A stretch of 64,000 bases of DNA from Devosia aquimaris (GTDB lineage: Bacteria > Pseudomonadota > Alphaproteobacteria > Rhizobiales > Devosiaceae): NCBI RefSeq assembly GCF_020169335.1, contig NZ_JAIEZN010000002.1:558001-622000 (forward strand). Reading direction: 5' to 3'. Shown in pieces: positions 1-8,360 of the stretch (within the stretch, counting starts at the first letter, position 1; the number at the start of each line of letters is the position of its first letter). The position numbers were made by a program, and so were the translations under genes. Under the pieces are notes generated by a model that saw only the letters and a program-made list of their open reading frames with translations, did no database searches and was not told the origin of the DNA.

Positions 1-61
1 GTGCGCTTTTTTTCCTCAAGGCTGCCGGGCTCTGTGCTCCTCAACCAGATCGCGAAACAAC

Positions 62-1870
62 ATGACACTTGACACCATCCGCAGTCGCGCATCGATCTTT
101 GTTGCCGCTTTGGCGGCGACCATGGCCGCGATCGCACTCATCTCTGAACTGAGGTTTCAGGGGGCCTTGGGCCTGGCCAGCATGTTGGCCGGCCTGGGCC
201 TCGCCGCGCTAGCCATCACCTATCTGATCAGCCGCCAGTCAGCCGCATTCCGCTATATGGCAGTCGCCGTCATGATGGCGCAGGTTATGGCCATTTTGAT
301 TGCCACTCGGGGTCAGCCCGAACAGAACGACATCCACATGGCTTTCTTTGCCGGGTTGGCTGTCTGCGCCCTGCTCTACGATACCAAAGCCATCTTACTG
401 GGTGCAGCGCTGGTTGCCATGCACCATCTGGTGCTGGGCATGACGCTCGACGACCTGATCTTCTATGGTGGCGGCGGCTTTGGGCGTGTGCTCTTGCACG
501 CCGTAATTCTGATTATCGAAGCGGTCGGCCTGGTCTGGATGACCGTCAATACCCACCACCTGCTTCAGATAGCCGACGAGCGTTCACAACAGGCCAGGTC
601 CAGCGCCCAGGAAGCCGAACTGCTTGCCGACGAAGTACAGCGCACCACGGCCGCCAGCCGTCAGGAACGCCGATCGACGATGCAGCAGCTGTCCAGCGAC
701 TTTAACCGCGTGGTAGATGCAGCCAGCAATGGCGACTTCTCGGCCCGCATCGAAACCAGCTACAGCGATCCTGAACTGGCCAATCTGGCCACATCGATCA
801 ATGGGCTGATCACCACCATGGACGAGAGCCTTGGGGAAACCGGGCGGGTGCTGTCAAGCCTGGCTGACACCAATCTGACGCAACGCGTTAGCGGCCAGCA
901 CAATGGCGCCTTTGCCAAGTTGCGAGAGGACACCAATGCAGTGGCTGACAAGCTGACAGATATCGTGGGTCAGTTGCGCAACACCTCCCGCGGCGTGCGT
1001 GCGGCGACCGGCGAGATTTTGGCCGGCGCCAATGATCTGAGCGAGCGGACGACCAAGCAGGCTGCCACGATCGAAGAGACCTCGGCGACCATGGAGCAAT
1101 TGGCAACCGCGGTGCAGCAGAGCGCCAAGCAGGCCCAGGATGCTAGCGTGAAGTCTCGGGAAGTATCGCAGGCCGCCGAAGAAGGCGGTGTGGTCATGAC
1201 CCAGGCTACTGGGGCGATGGAGCGGATTACGAGTTCCTCATCCAAGATATCCAATATCATCGGGTTGATCGACGACATCGCCTTTCAGACCAACCTTTTA
1301 GCGCTAAACGCTTCGGTGGAAGCGGCGCGCGCGGGTGATGCTGGCAAGGGTTTTGCCGTGGTGGCGGTGGAAGTGCGGCGGCTAGCGCAGTCAGCGGCCA
1401 GCGCGTCCTCGGATGTCAAGTTGCTGATCGAGCAGAGCGCCACCGAGGTGGCGGGCGGCTCCAAGCTGGTGGCCGAAGCGGCCAGTAAGCTGGAAGCCAT
1501 TCTGGCGGGGATCCGCGAGAACAGCCTGGTGATGGAAGCCATTGCACGCGACAGCAAGGAACAGGCATCTTCGATCGAGGAGGTCAATGTCGCGGTGCGG
1601 CAGATGGACGAGATGACCCAGCACAATGCTGCCTTGGTGGAACAAACCAATGCGGCAATCGAGCAGACGGAGGGTCAGGCCAGCGAGCTCGACCGGATCG
1701 TTGATATCTTCGTACTCGATGAAAGTGTCCGACCGGCGAAGGCTGCGCCGGTGGTCGTCCCGGCCCAGCGCATCGGGATCAAGGGCTTGCAGGAAAAGGT
1801 CAAGCACGCGGCCAAGGCCTACATCAGCCATGGCAATGCTGCTGTTGCCAAAGACTGGAACGAATTCTAG
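62..1870 (+). CDS. methyl-accepting chemotaxis protein
   Basis: A 602-residue chemoreceptor. Residues about 10-170 hold several hydrophobic segments with little periplasmic sequence, so ligand or redox sensing is probably within or near the membrane. Residues about 210-310 look like HAMP-type linkers. The rest is the helical MCP signalling domain with the conserved tip IAFQTNLLALNASVEAAR and the following AGKGFAVVA motif, which binds CheA/CheW. The protein ends in DWNEF, which fits the C-terminal xWxxF pentapeptide that tethers CheR/CheB. No other chemotaxis gene is nearby, so it is an orphan receptor. The signal sensed cannot be read from the sequence. The start at 62 has only a weak ribosome-binding site. 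Confidence 0.93.
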   Translation: MTLDTIRSRASIFVAALAATMAAIALISELRFQGALGLASMLAGLGLAALAITYLISRQSAAFRYMAVAVMMAQVMAILIATRGQPEQNDIHMAFFAGLAVCALLYDTKAILLGAALVAMHHLVLGMTLDDLIFYGGGGFGRVLLHAVILIIEAVGLVWMTVNTHHLLQIADERSQQARSSAQEAELLADEVQRTTAASRQERRSTMQQLSSDFNRVVDAASNGDFSARIETSYSDPELANLATSINGLITTMDESLGETGRVLSSLADTNLTQRVSGQHNGAFAKLREDTNAVADKLTDIVGQLRNTSRGVRAATGEILAGANDLSERTTKQAATIEETSATMEQLATAVQQSAKQAQDASVKSREVSQAAEEGGVVMTQATGAMERITSSSSKISNIIGLIDDIAFQTNLLALNASVEAARAGDAGKGFAVVAVEVRRLAQSAASASSDVKLLIEQSATEVAGGSKLVAEAASKLEAILAGIRENSLVMEAIARDSKEQASSIEEVNVAVRQMDEMTQHNAALVEQTNAAIEQTEGQASELDRIVDIFVLDESVRPAKAAPVVVPAQRIGIKGLQEKVKHAAKAYISHGNAAVAKDWNEF

Positions 1871-1894
1871 ACGTAGCCATCGATATGATTGACC

Positions 1895-1928
1895 AAAGGG
1901 GCGCCAAGTAGGCGCCACTTTGTGTCTT
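1895..1928 (+). terminator. possible terminator after the chemoreceptor
   Basis: The arms GGCGCC and GGCGCC surround the loop AAGTA. The outer pairing AAAG/CTTT is separated from them by one mismatch, and a T-containing tract (TTTGTGTCTTT) follows. It lies 25 bases after the MCP stop. The stem is imperfect. Confidence 0.5.
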
Positions 1929-2205
1929 TATGAGTGCATTGCTGCGCAGCAATAGCGCAATTGTGCGGCAGCCCTTTCGGTAAAACTGACGTCGGCCCGA
2001 CGCCCGATCATCGACTTGATGTATACCGAGATTCTGTGGGGCAGACTTGCTTCGACATCCGTTCGCCAAAGTGTCCGCTCTTGCACTGCGAACCACCTCC
2101 GCTGTGCGAAGGAGATGGGGCGCGCTGACGACGAAACTCATTGATCATGTAAACGGCAGGCGTTGTGCCTTGTTTGCCCAAAACCTGCCCTACCGCCTCC
2201 CACCC

Positions 2206-2283
2206 CTATCCCGCCAGCAGCGAATCTACATCGGCAGCCAGTGGAGTGGGCGGTCGCGCGCCCGGCTTGAGACAGGCCAGCCG
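2206..2283 (-). pseudogene. remnant of a ribokinase 3' end
   Basis: Read on the minus strand, this segment encodes RLACLKPGARPPTPLAADVD followed by five more residues and a TAG stop. The intact ribokinase at 4021-4917 ends with the closely matching LACLKPGAQPAIPLASEVD. Upstream of the match no PfkB sequence is present, so only about 26 C-terminal codons survive. I infer a leftover from duplication or deletion of a second ribokinase copy. The match is short, so chance similarity cannot be fully excluded. Confidence 0.45.
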
Positions 2284-2343
2284 CGCTCGGTAGGCCGCGA
2301 GATGGTCATGGTGCTGGTGCCCCGATGAGCGCCGGCCAGGCCA

Positions 2344-2383
2344 GAAAACAAAAAGGGGCAGGTCCGTCGGACCTGCCCCTTTT
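2344..2383 (-). terminator. strong terminator of the reductase gene
   Basis: A perfect 15-bp stem (2351-2365 with 2369-2383, loop GTC) lies 15 bases beyond the stop of the minus-strand gene ending at 2398. On the minus strand it is followed by TTTTTGTTTT, a good intrinsic terminator. Confidence 0.85.
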
Positions 2384-2397
2384 GTCTGGTGTCGCCT

Positions 2398-3030
2398 TTA
2401 GGCCGGGAGACGAGCCCAGGCGGGCGCGATCAGGGTGCCTTGGCCCAGGCCATAGCCGAATTTGATGTTGAGTAGGCCCAGCGGCTCGAGGAGGCGTGCG
2501 GTGGCGAGGGCCCCGGTTTCTTCCGGGACAAAGCCGGACAGCGTGACCAGCTCGGACACCGATGCCACGGCATCGGCATCGTCGCCTGCGAGGAACACCG
2601 GCAGGGTCGCGGTCTCGTTCACCGGCTGGTCGAACAGGGCCGAGAAGATGGTGTTGTAGGCCTTGACCACCTTGGCCTGGGGCGCAGCGGCCTGGATGGT
2701 CTCGGCGGCCGAGGCGTCAAAGCCCAGCAGCAGATTGGCAAAGTCGGGCGTGATCGGGTTGCTCATGTCGACCACGATCTTGCCGGCGAGGGCCGGATTG
2801 GCCGCAGCCTCAAGCGCCTTGGCATAGGGCATGGCCAGGACCACGATATCGGCGCTGGCAATGGCGGCATCGGTGGTTTGCGCCCTGGTGCGGCTGCCCG
2901 GCAGCTCGGCGGCAAAGGCTTCGGCTGCAGCCAGCTCCCGCGTGGCAATCAGCAGGTCAATCTTGCCGGCGAGGCGGCGGGCCAGGCCCTTGCCCATATT
3001 GCCCAGGCCGATAATGGCGAGTGTGGTCAT
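2398..3030 (-). CDS. NADP-binding F420-dependent-oxidoreductase-type reductase
   Basis: A 210-residue protein that begins MTTLAIIGLGNMGKGLARRL. GLGNMG is the dinucleotide-binding loop of a Rossmann fold. The following text (VLAMPYAKALEAA, VVDMSNPITP) matches the family annotated as NADPH-dependent F420 reductase or NADP oxidoreductase, whose bacterial members often use substrates other than F420. The ATG at 3030 is preferred over an upstream in-frame start because GGAG sits about ten bases before it and the protein then begins directly with the Rossmann strand. It is divergent from a LysR regulator that probably controls it. The substrate is unknown. Confidence 0.8.
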   Translation of the reverse strand: MTTLAIIGLGNMGKGLARRLAGKIDLLIATRELAAAEAFAAELPGSRTRAQTTDAAIASADIVVLAMPYAKALEAAANPALAGKIVVDMSNPITPDFANLLLGFDASAAETIQAAAPQAKVVKAYNTIFSALFDQPVNETATLPVFLAGDDADAVASVSELVTLSGFVPEETGALATARLLEPLGLLNIKFGYGLGQGTLIAPAWARLPA

Positions 3031-3041
3031 CTCAAGTCTCC

Positions 3042-3137
3042 ATGCAACGCATATCTGTGATGGCCGCAAGCTGCGCCCTTTCGATTAGAAAGAAAATTGC
3101 ATGGATATGCGCGATACAATTGCATAGAAGTATCGAA
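3042..3137. promoter_or_regulatory. divergent promoter region with LysR-like dyads
   Basis: The reductase/LysR intergenic region holds ATTGCAT twice in direct orientation (3096-3102 and 3119-3125). It also has ATGCAA in the opposite orientation (3042-3047), a GCAT-N4-ATGC dyad, and outer arms TTCGAT (3080) and ATCGAA (3132). Such nested dyads are typical of LysR binding regions. Which sequence is bound is inference. Confidence 0.45.
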
Positions 3138-4024
3138 TGGTTGAGCTTGAACACCTGCGCACGTTCCTGGCTGTGGTGAGGCTGGGCAGCTTTGTTGCCG
3201 CAGCGCGCTTTCTCAGTGTCTCGCCTGCCATGGTCGGCCGTCGCATCCAGTCGCTGGAGGAGCGCTATGGCACGCGGTTGATCGAACGCACGACCCGCAA
3301 CCAGCGCCTGACGATGGCGGGCGATGACTTTCTGCTGCGCGCCACGGCCATCATCGAGGCCACCGAGGCGCTTGACGAGCTGACCCATCCCAACTCCGGC
3401 CGGCTCGCCGGGCGCATCCGCGTCAGCGCGCCGACAACGGTCGGCATCAAGCGATTGCCGGCCATCATCGCGGGCTTTGTCGAGCGCCACCCCGATGTCA
3501 TCGTCGAGATGAGCCTGAGCGACCGCCGCGTTGACCTTGTGGCCGAAGGGTTCGACCTGGCGGTGCGCATCGGCCAATTGCGCGGCGCGGCGATGATCGC
3601 CCGACGCGTCGGCACCTATCGCTTTGCCTGCTGTGCGGCGCCGGCCTTTCTGCGCCGCCATGGCACGCCAGACCATCCCGACCGCCTGCGGGACTTGCCG
3701 GCCGTGCTCAATCTCAACCTGACGCCGCGCAACCGCTGGCCATTCCAGCAACTGGATGGCACGCCCTTTACCGTGGAGGTGAATGGCAATGTCGAGATCG
3801 ACAATGGCGAGGCCCTGCGCGCCGCGGCGCTGGCCGGTGCAGGCCTGGCCTATATTCCGCGCGATCTGGTCGCCGACGATCTCGCCGATGGCCATCTGGT
3901 CGCCGTGCTGGAAGACTGGACCTTGCCCAGCCTGCCCATCCACACCATTCACCCCTCGCGCCAGCTGGTGCCGCGCCGGGTCATGGCCTTTATCGATGCC
4001 GTCGCCGAAGGCTTTCGGGACTAG
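3137..4024 (+). CDS. LysR family transcriptional regulator
   Basis: A 295-residue regulator. The N-terminal winged helix-turn-helix (about residues 3-62, ELEHLRTFLAVVRLGSFVAA) is followed by a LysR substrate-binding domain starting near ISAP-type sequence at about residue 95. It is transcribed divergently from the NADP-binding reductase, the usual layout when a LysR protein controls its neighbour, so that gene is the likely target. Its 3' end converges on ribokinase, and the two TAG stops share the palindrome CTAG at 4021-4024. The inducer is unknown. Confidence 0.92.
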   Translation: MVELEHLRTFLAVVRLGSFVAAARFLSVSPAMVGRRIQSLEERYGTRLIERTTRNQRLTMAGDDFLLRATAIIEATEALDELTHPNSGRLAGRIRVSAPTTVGIKRLPAIIAGFVERHPDVIVEMSLSDRRVDLVAEGFDLAVRIGQLRGAAMIARRVGTYRFACCAAPAFLRRHGTPDHPDRLRDLPAVLNLNLTPRNRWPFQQLDGTPFTVEVNGNVEIDNGEALRAAALAGAGLAYIPRDLVADDLADGHLVAVLEDWTLPSLPIHTIHPSRQLVPRRVMAFIDAVAEGFRD

Positions 4025-4917
4025 GTCTTGAGCGCCGCATCCACCTCGGACGCTAGCGGAATGGCCGGCTGCGCCCCGGGCTTGAGACAGGCAAGGCTCC
4101 CCGCGGCCGCTGCGCGGCGCAGGGCGGTTTCCAGATCCAGCCCGGCATCGAGCCCGGCGGCGAGATAGCCGCAGAAGGTGTCGCCGGCGCCCACGGTATC
4201 GACCGGCTTGATCGGCAGCGCCTTGACGTGCAGCGCCTTGCCGTCGCGAATGGCTTTGACGCCATCGCCACCCAGGGTGACGATCAGCGTCTGGTTATGC
4301 GCTTTGGCCCAGTCGGCCATGGCGGCATCAAGCTCGCTCTCGGGCCGGCCGCTGAGCAGGGCAAATTCGGTTTCATTGGCCACCACAATGCTGGCCAGCG
4401 GCGCCACGGACGCGGTGTCGGCGAGGAAGGGCGCGGTGTTGAACACGCTGGTGATGCCCCGCTCACTGGCCAGTTCGAGCGCGCGGCGGCTGGCGGCCTG
4501 GGGGATTTCCTGCTGCACCAGCAGCACATCGCCGCTGGCCATGCTCGTCACGGCGGCCTCGGCATCGGCGGGCGTCATGGTGCCATTGGCGCCCGGCAGC
4601 ACGGCAATGCAGTTTTCACCGGCCGCATCGACAAAGATCATGGCAATGCCGGTGGCCTCGGTGGTGCGGCGTACCTCGGCCAGATCGACCCCGGCGCCCT
4701 CGAGAAGCTCCAGAGCGGGCGCGGCAAAACTGTCCTGCCCCACGGCCGAGACATGGCGTACCTTGGCGCCGGCGCGGCGCGCCGCCAGCGCCTGGTTGGC
4801 GCCCTTGCCACCGGCCGCCATGGAGAAGGTGCCGCCGGCCACAGTCTCGCCCGCCTGGGGCAGGCGCGGCACGGTGCCGATCTGATCAAGATTGGTGGAG
4901 CCGAATACGGTGATCAC
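4021..4917 (-). CDS. rbsK: ribokinase
   Basis: A PfkB-family sugar kinase of 298 residues that phosphorylates ribose at O5 using ATP. It shows the N-terminal GGKGANQA substrate motif and the C-terminal GAGDTFCGYLAAGL motif carrying the catalytic Asp and anion hole. I place the start at GTG 4917: this codon overlaps the TGA of the preceding DUF1697 gene (GTGA), and the protein then begins VITVFGSTNLD, as ribokinases do. An ATG farther upstream would add an unrelated stretch. It is the last gene of a minus-strand run, and no ribose transporter is adjacent. Confidence 0.88.
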   Translation of the reverse strand: MITVFGSTNLDQIGTVPRLPQAGETVAGGTFSMAAGGKGANQALAARRAGAKVRHVSAVGQDSFAAPALELLEGAGVDLAEVRRTTEATGIAMIFVDAAGENCIAVLPGANGTMTPADAEAAVTSMASGDVLLVQQEIPQAASRRALELASERGITSVFNTAPFLADTASVAPLASIVVANETEFALLSGRPESELDAAMADWAKAHNQTLIVTLGGDGVKAIRDGKALHVKALPIKPVDTVGAGDTFCGYLAAGLDAGLDLETALRRAAAAGSLACLKPGAQPAIPLASEVDAALKT

Positions 4918-5453
4918 TGCAAAATCTTCTCTATCGTGTTCCAGTTGCGCATGGTGTCGAGCCAATCCTTGCCGACCGCGGCGTAGAGCGGCTTGAGCAC
5001 CTCCTCGACATGCTCTGTATAGCGCCCGTTGGCCTGGCGATAGGTCGCCAGATAGAGCTCCCGATCATCCATGCGGACGATCTCAGTATCCTTGGGGCGG
5101 CCCTCGAGCGCGCAGCTCTCGGGAAAGGGCCGGTCCGACAGCAGCACATGGCGTGTCAGGTCAGCATCCGGATCGAGCCCGGCAAAGGGCGCCGCCGCGA
5201 CCATGGCCGCCAGCGCATCGGCCGAGCGGACAACGGCGCGCACCGGAAAGGCAAAGCTCTTTTCCATCGCGGCCTCGATGCGGTGACGGACGTCCGCCTC
5301 GTTGCCCTCAGCCTCGAACCGCACATTCCCGCTGGCCAGAAAGGTCTTGACTGCGCCCAGGCCCGCGGTCTCGAGGCACGCCTTGAGCTCGGCCATTTTC
5401 ATTTGCCGCTTGCCCAGGTTGACCCCGCGCAGAAAGCCGCACCACACCGCCAT
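4914..5453 (-). CDS. DUF1697 family protein
   Basis: A 179-residue protein beginning MAVWCGFLRGVNLGKRQMKM. The pattern LRGxNxG...MxxLxxxxxxxG with a following TFLASGNVRF is diagnostic of DUF1697, a family of unknown function. It overlaps the upstream YdeI-like gene by ATGA and the downstream ribokinase by GTGA, so the three are probably translated as a coupled unit. No membrane segment or signal peptide is visible. Confidence 0.85.
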   Translation of the reverse strand: MAVWCGFLRGVNLGKRQMKMAELKACLETAGLGAVKTFLASGNVRFEAEGNEADVRHRIEAAMEKSFAFPVRAVVRSADALAAMVAAAPFAGLDPDADLTRHVLLSDRPFPESCALEGRPKDTEIVRMDDRELYLATYRQANGRYTEHVEEVLKPLYAAVGKDWLDTMRNWNTIEKILQ

Positions 5454-6049
5454 CAGCCCTTGTCCTTTTGCGGATAGATGGTTTCCCCGCGCGCCAGCAT
5501 GTCGACAAAGCCGGCGATCTTGTTGGTCCGCCCGGCTGCGGTCTTGAGGCTGTTGGTGCGGAAGATCACGGCAAAGCGGTTTTGGGCGGAGAGGCCCTCA
5601 TAGGTCTTTTGCGCCGCGGGATTGGCGGCGATGGCCGCCAGCAGATCGGCCGGCGCATCCTGCGTCGTCTTGTAGGCCGCGTCCCAGCGACCATCCGCCT
5701 TGGCCGCCGCGACATGCACCCGTCCGTGCTCCGTCATCAGGCCGGCGGCTTCGAGCCGCGCGACATTGTCGCGGTTGATCTGGCTCCACACCGATTTTGG
5801 CCGCCTTGGGCAATAGCGCTGCACAAAGCTGGTCTCGTCCCAGCTCTTCTTGATGGCGTCGATCCAGCCCCAGCACAGCACCACATCGATGGCCTCGACC
5901 GGCGTGATGCTGGGCACGCGGCTGGCCTTCTTGAAGATACGGATCCAGATTTCGTCGGCGCTATCGTGGTTGGCGCCCAGCCAGTCGTAGAAGCTCTGCC
6001 GGTCGGCAAATTCCAGCACCTTGGCCGGGTCCACGACGACGGGCGCCAT
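5453..6049 (-). CDS. YdeI/OmpD-associated family protein
   Basis: A 198-residue protein. Sequence such as FYDWLGANHDSADEIWIRIF, then CWGWIDAIKKSWDE and QRYCPRRPKSVWSQIN, is the core of the YdeI/OmpD-associated (bacteriocin-protection-like) family, whose biochemical role is unclear. The start at 6049 (MAPVVVDPAKVLEFADR) leaves a single base to the stop of the upstream N-acetyltransferase gene. Earlier in-frame codons would overlap that gene by over 100 bases. It overlaps the DUF1697 gene by ATGA. Confidence 0.83.
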   Translation of the reverse strand: MAPVVVDPAKVLEFADRQSFYDWLGANHDSADEIWIRIFKKASRVPSITPVEAIDVVLCWGWIDAIKKSWDETSFVQRYCPRRPKSVWSQINRDNVARLEAAGLMTEHGRVHVAAAKADGRWDAAYKTTQDAPADLLAAIAANPAAQKTYEGLSAQNRFAVIFRTNSLKTAAGRTNKIAGFVDMLARGETIYPQKDKG

Positions 6050-6050
6050 G

Positions 6051-6887
6051 TCAGTCGACCGTCGCGCGCGCCGGCGCGGCGGTGAGCACGCGCTGCAGGG
6101 CCGGCTCGAAATCCTCGCCCGTCGGCAGGGTAATGCGGAACACGTCGGCCAGCATGGTGCGCAGCCCGGCCACGTCCTCGGCATAGCGTCGCTCGGGGTC
6201 CTGGCCGGCCCGGTAAATGCTCAGCCGGTTGCCGGAGAGGGCATACTGCACCTCCTTGTCCACCCGGGCGGCGAACAGCAGCGCGCGACTGTAATATTCC
6301 TTTTCCACCAGGCTGTTGATGGCCGCGATGTCGCCCTCGCTCTGCTCGACTGGCTCGAACTGATAGATGCCGCGCCAGTCCTCGCCCAGTTTCACATCCA
6401 GCCGCCAGAGGTCATCCACCTTGCTCAGGCGGAACAGGTTATCGCCCACCTGCTGTTCGACGCCGTCGCGCAGCTTGAGTGGCGCGGTGAGCGTAAAGAC
6501 GCTGCAGCCCACGTCGCACAGATAGCTGCTGCCGGAAATGTCCACGACCAGCACCATATGGCTGATCATGCTCGCCCCGCCCTCGCCATGGCCCCACAAC
6601 ATGCGGGCGGCGTGGCCGCGCACGCTGTAGTCGAGTTCGCGCAGCTCGTTCATCAGCAGCGTATTGTGCTCAAAGCAATAGCCGCCACGTCCCTTGTGCA
6701 GCATCTTCTGCTCAAGGCTGGCCTGATCGAGCTGCACCGGGCGCCCCATCAGCGGATCAAGATTTTCAAAGGGAATGGCCACCGGGTGCAGGCCATGAAT
6801 GGTTTCGAGTGTCGCCAAGGTCGGGGCGATTGAACCAGCAAAGCCGATTCGTTCGAAATAGGCGTTCAGATTGACCTTTTGGCTCAT
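6051..6887 (-). CDS. arylamine N-acetyltransferase
   Basis: A 278-residue enzyme that transfers acetyl from acetyl-CoA to arylamines and hydrazines. The Cys-His-Asp triad is visible: Cys71 in RGGYCFEHN, His110 in SHMVLVVD and Asp125 in CDVGCS, with spacing matching known NATs. The usual VDVGFG reads CDVGCS here, a small deviation next to the catalytic Asp. A purine-rich GGGTGG lies just before the ATG. It heads the four-gene minus-strand run ending in ribokinase; their shared role is not evident. Confidence 0.9.
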   Translation of the reverse strand: MSQKVNLNAYFERIGFAGSIAPTLATLETIHGLHPVAIPFENLDPLMGRPVQLDQASLEQKMLHKGRGGYCFEHNTLLMNELRELDYSVRGHAARMLWGHGEGGASMISHMVLVVDISGSSYLCDVGCSVFTLTAPLKLRDGVEQQVGDNLFRLSKVDDLWRLDVKLGEDWRGIYQFEPVEQSEGDIAAINSLVEKEYYSRALLFAARVDKEVQYALSGNRLSIYRAGQDPERRYAEDVAGLRTMLADVFRITLPTGEDFEPALQRVLTAAPARATVD

Positions 6888-7107
6888 TGGCCACCCTTGC
6901 CGCTATTGTCGTTCAGCCTGCAATATGGGTCATGGCTCAGGCTCTGTCACCGCCACCGCAAGGCGTTTTTGCCGCGACGGGGGCTGGACAGCCCCATTTT
7001 GTTCACAGCAGGAGCGCGCCGTCACGCAGTCACGTGGCGCCGATTCCGGCCGTAAACCTCTTTGATGCAACACTATTGTCGCGCTGTGCTGCGCCGGCCC
7101 AAGGGGC

Positions 7108-7554
7108 TCAGGCCTGCGTCTTGCGCACCCGGATAACCACGTCCACATGGCTGACCTTCATGCCCTTGGGGGGCTCGGGCAGCGCCAGGAACTCCACCGA
7201 GGCGGCCGGAATATCGATCATCCGCTGCTCGTCCTCGACGTAGAAATGGTGGTGGTCCGACGTGTCGGTGTCGAAATAGGAGCGCGAGGCATCCACCGCC
7301 ACTTCGCGCAGCAGCCCCGCTTCATGGAACTGGTGCAGCGTGTTGTAGATGGTGGCCAGCGACACATTGACCCGTGCCTCGCCCGCCTCGCTGTGCAGCT
7401 GCTCGGCACTGACATGGCGATGCGGCCCGCCAAACAGCAGCTCGGCCAGAGCCACGCGCTGGCGTGTCGGGCGAAGTCCGGCCATGCGCAGCACCGCGGT
7501 CAGGCACGGCTTGCGCGAAGGAATCGACCGGGCGGTCTGGCTGCGATCAGTCAT
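7108..7554 (-). CDS. irr: Fur family iron response regulator Irr
   Basis: A 148-residue Fur-superfamily repressor. The winged-helix region contains [15 protein letters not shown] and [12 protein letters not shown], and the dimerisation domain carries the HHHFYVEDE histidine run seen in Irr, where heme or iron status is sensed. Position supports Irr over Fur: Irr next to fabA-fabB is a conserved arrangement in Hyphomicrobiales. It is divergent from fabA. I found no clear ICE box in the shared intergenic region. Confidence 0.85.
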   Translation of the reverse strand: MTDRSQTARSIPSRKPCLTAVLRMAGLRPTRQRVALAELLFGGPHRHVSAEQLHSEAGEARVNVSLATIYNTLHQFHEAGLLREVAVDASRSYFDTDTSDHHHFYVEDEQRMIDIPAASVEFLALPEPPKGMKVSHVDVVIRVRKTQA

Positions 7555-7747
7555 GGGTCCTTGGGGTCCTCGGGTACACGAAAGGGCCTGTATTTGTGCC
7601 CTATCTTATAGACAGCACGGGACATCGATACAAGCGCCGCTGCAGTCGCAGCACGGGCAAAGCCCCGCTGGCGCTGGCCTTGCCGCCCTTGACCCCCCTG
7701 TTGCACCGCTATACGAGACGAACACAAGGTTAACCGGGGTTAGGTGC

Positions 7748-8278
7748 ATGGCCGAGCGGCAGAGCGCATTTGGGTATCAAGAGCTGTTGGCGCATGGTCG
7801 CGGCGAACTGCCCGGCCAGGGCGATGCACGCCTGCCTGCCCCACCGATGCTGATGTTCGACCGCATTACCTCGATCACCGAGGACGGCGGCGCCTATGGC
7901 AAGGGCCAGGTGCGCGCCGAGCTCGACGTCAATCCGGACCTGTGGTTCTTCAAGTGCCATTTCATCGGCGACCCCGTCATGCCCGGCTGCCTTGGCCTGG
8001 ACGCCATCTGGCAGATGACCGGCTTTTTCCTCAGCTGGATCGGCCAGCCCGGCAAGGGCCGCGCCCTGGGCGGGGAAATCAAGTTCACCGGCCAGGTGAC
8101 CGATGACGTCAAGCTGGTCGAATATGGCATCGACCTCAAGCGCGTCATGAAGGGGCGCCTGACGCTGGGCATCGCCGATGGCTGGGTCAAGGCCGACGGC
8201 GCAGTGATCTATGAAGCCAAGAACCTGCGCGTGGGTCTGTTCACGGACGCGCCGATGCAGGGCGAAAAGAGCGCCTGA
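7748..8278 (+). CDS. fabA: 3-hydroxydecanoyl-ACP dehydratase/isomerase
   Basis: FabA, 176 residues. It dehydrates 3-hydroxydecanoyl-ACP and isomerises trans-2- to cis-3-decenoyl-ACP, the branch point to unsaturated fatty acids. His71 in [12 protein letters not shown] and Asp85 in CLGLDAIWQ align with the catalytic His70/Asp84 of E. coli FabA. The ATG at 7748 gives the usual length (about 171). A much longer in-frame extension upstream is not supported by the family. It is followed by fabB after 82 bases, and the two form the classical FabA/FabB pair. Confidence 0.95.
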   Translation: MAERQSAFGYQELLAHGRGELPGQGDARLPAPPMLMFDRITSITEDGGAYGKGQVRAELDVNPDLWFFKCHFIGDPVMPGCLGLDAIWQMTGFFLSWIGQPGKGRALGGEIKFTGQVTDDVKLVEYGIDLKRVMKGRLTLGIADGWVKADGAVIYEAKNLRVGLFTDAPMQGEKSA

Positions 8279-8360
8279 TTACACCGGTGCCTTTCTGTAG
8301 CCACCAAAGAACAATAACCGCCCATTCAAGGGCGTCCGATCAAGACGGAGCGAGGCCACT

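Larger units (their letters stand above)
1871..2397. other. 527-bp gap without an intact gene
   Basis: Between the chemoreceptor and the minus-strand reductase there is no convincing intact gene. Short open frames have no ribosome-binding site and no recognisable domain. The stretch holds the possible MCP terminator, a ribokinase-like gene remnant on the minus strand, and the strong terminator of the reductase gene. No tRNA or riboswitch was seen in it. Confidence 0.6.

Noticed and set aside
1824-2328. Short open frames on both strands between the chemoreceptor and the reductase gene
   Set aside because: They have no ribosome-binding site, no domain-like pattern and overlap the chemoreceptor gene or its terminator. 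They look like chance frames in GC-rich DNA.
6980-6999. Hairpin GGGGCTG/CAGCCCC followed by ATTTTG in the gap downstream of irr
   Set aside because: It faces the plus strand where no gene precedes it, has only a two-base loop and a weak T-tract, and is far from the irr stop.
7349-7747. Upstream in-frame extension of fabA to 309 residues
   Set aside because: FabA proteins are about 171 residues, and the extension runs across the irr promoter and into irr on the other strand.
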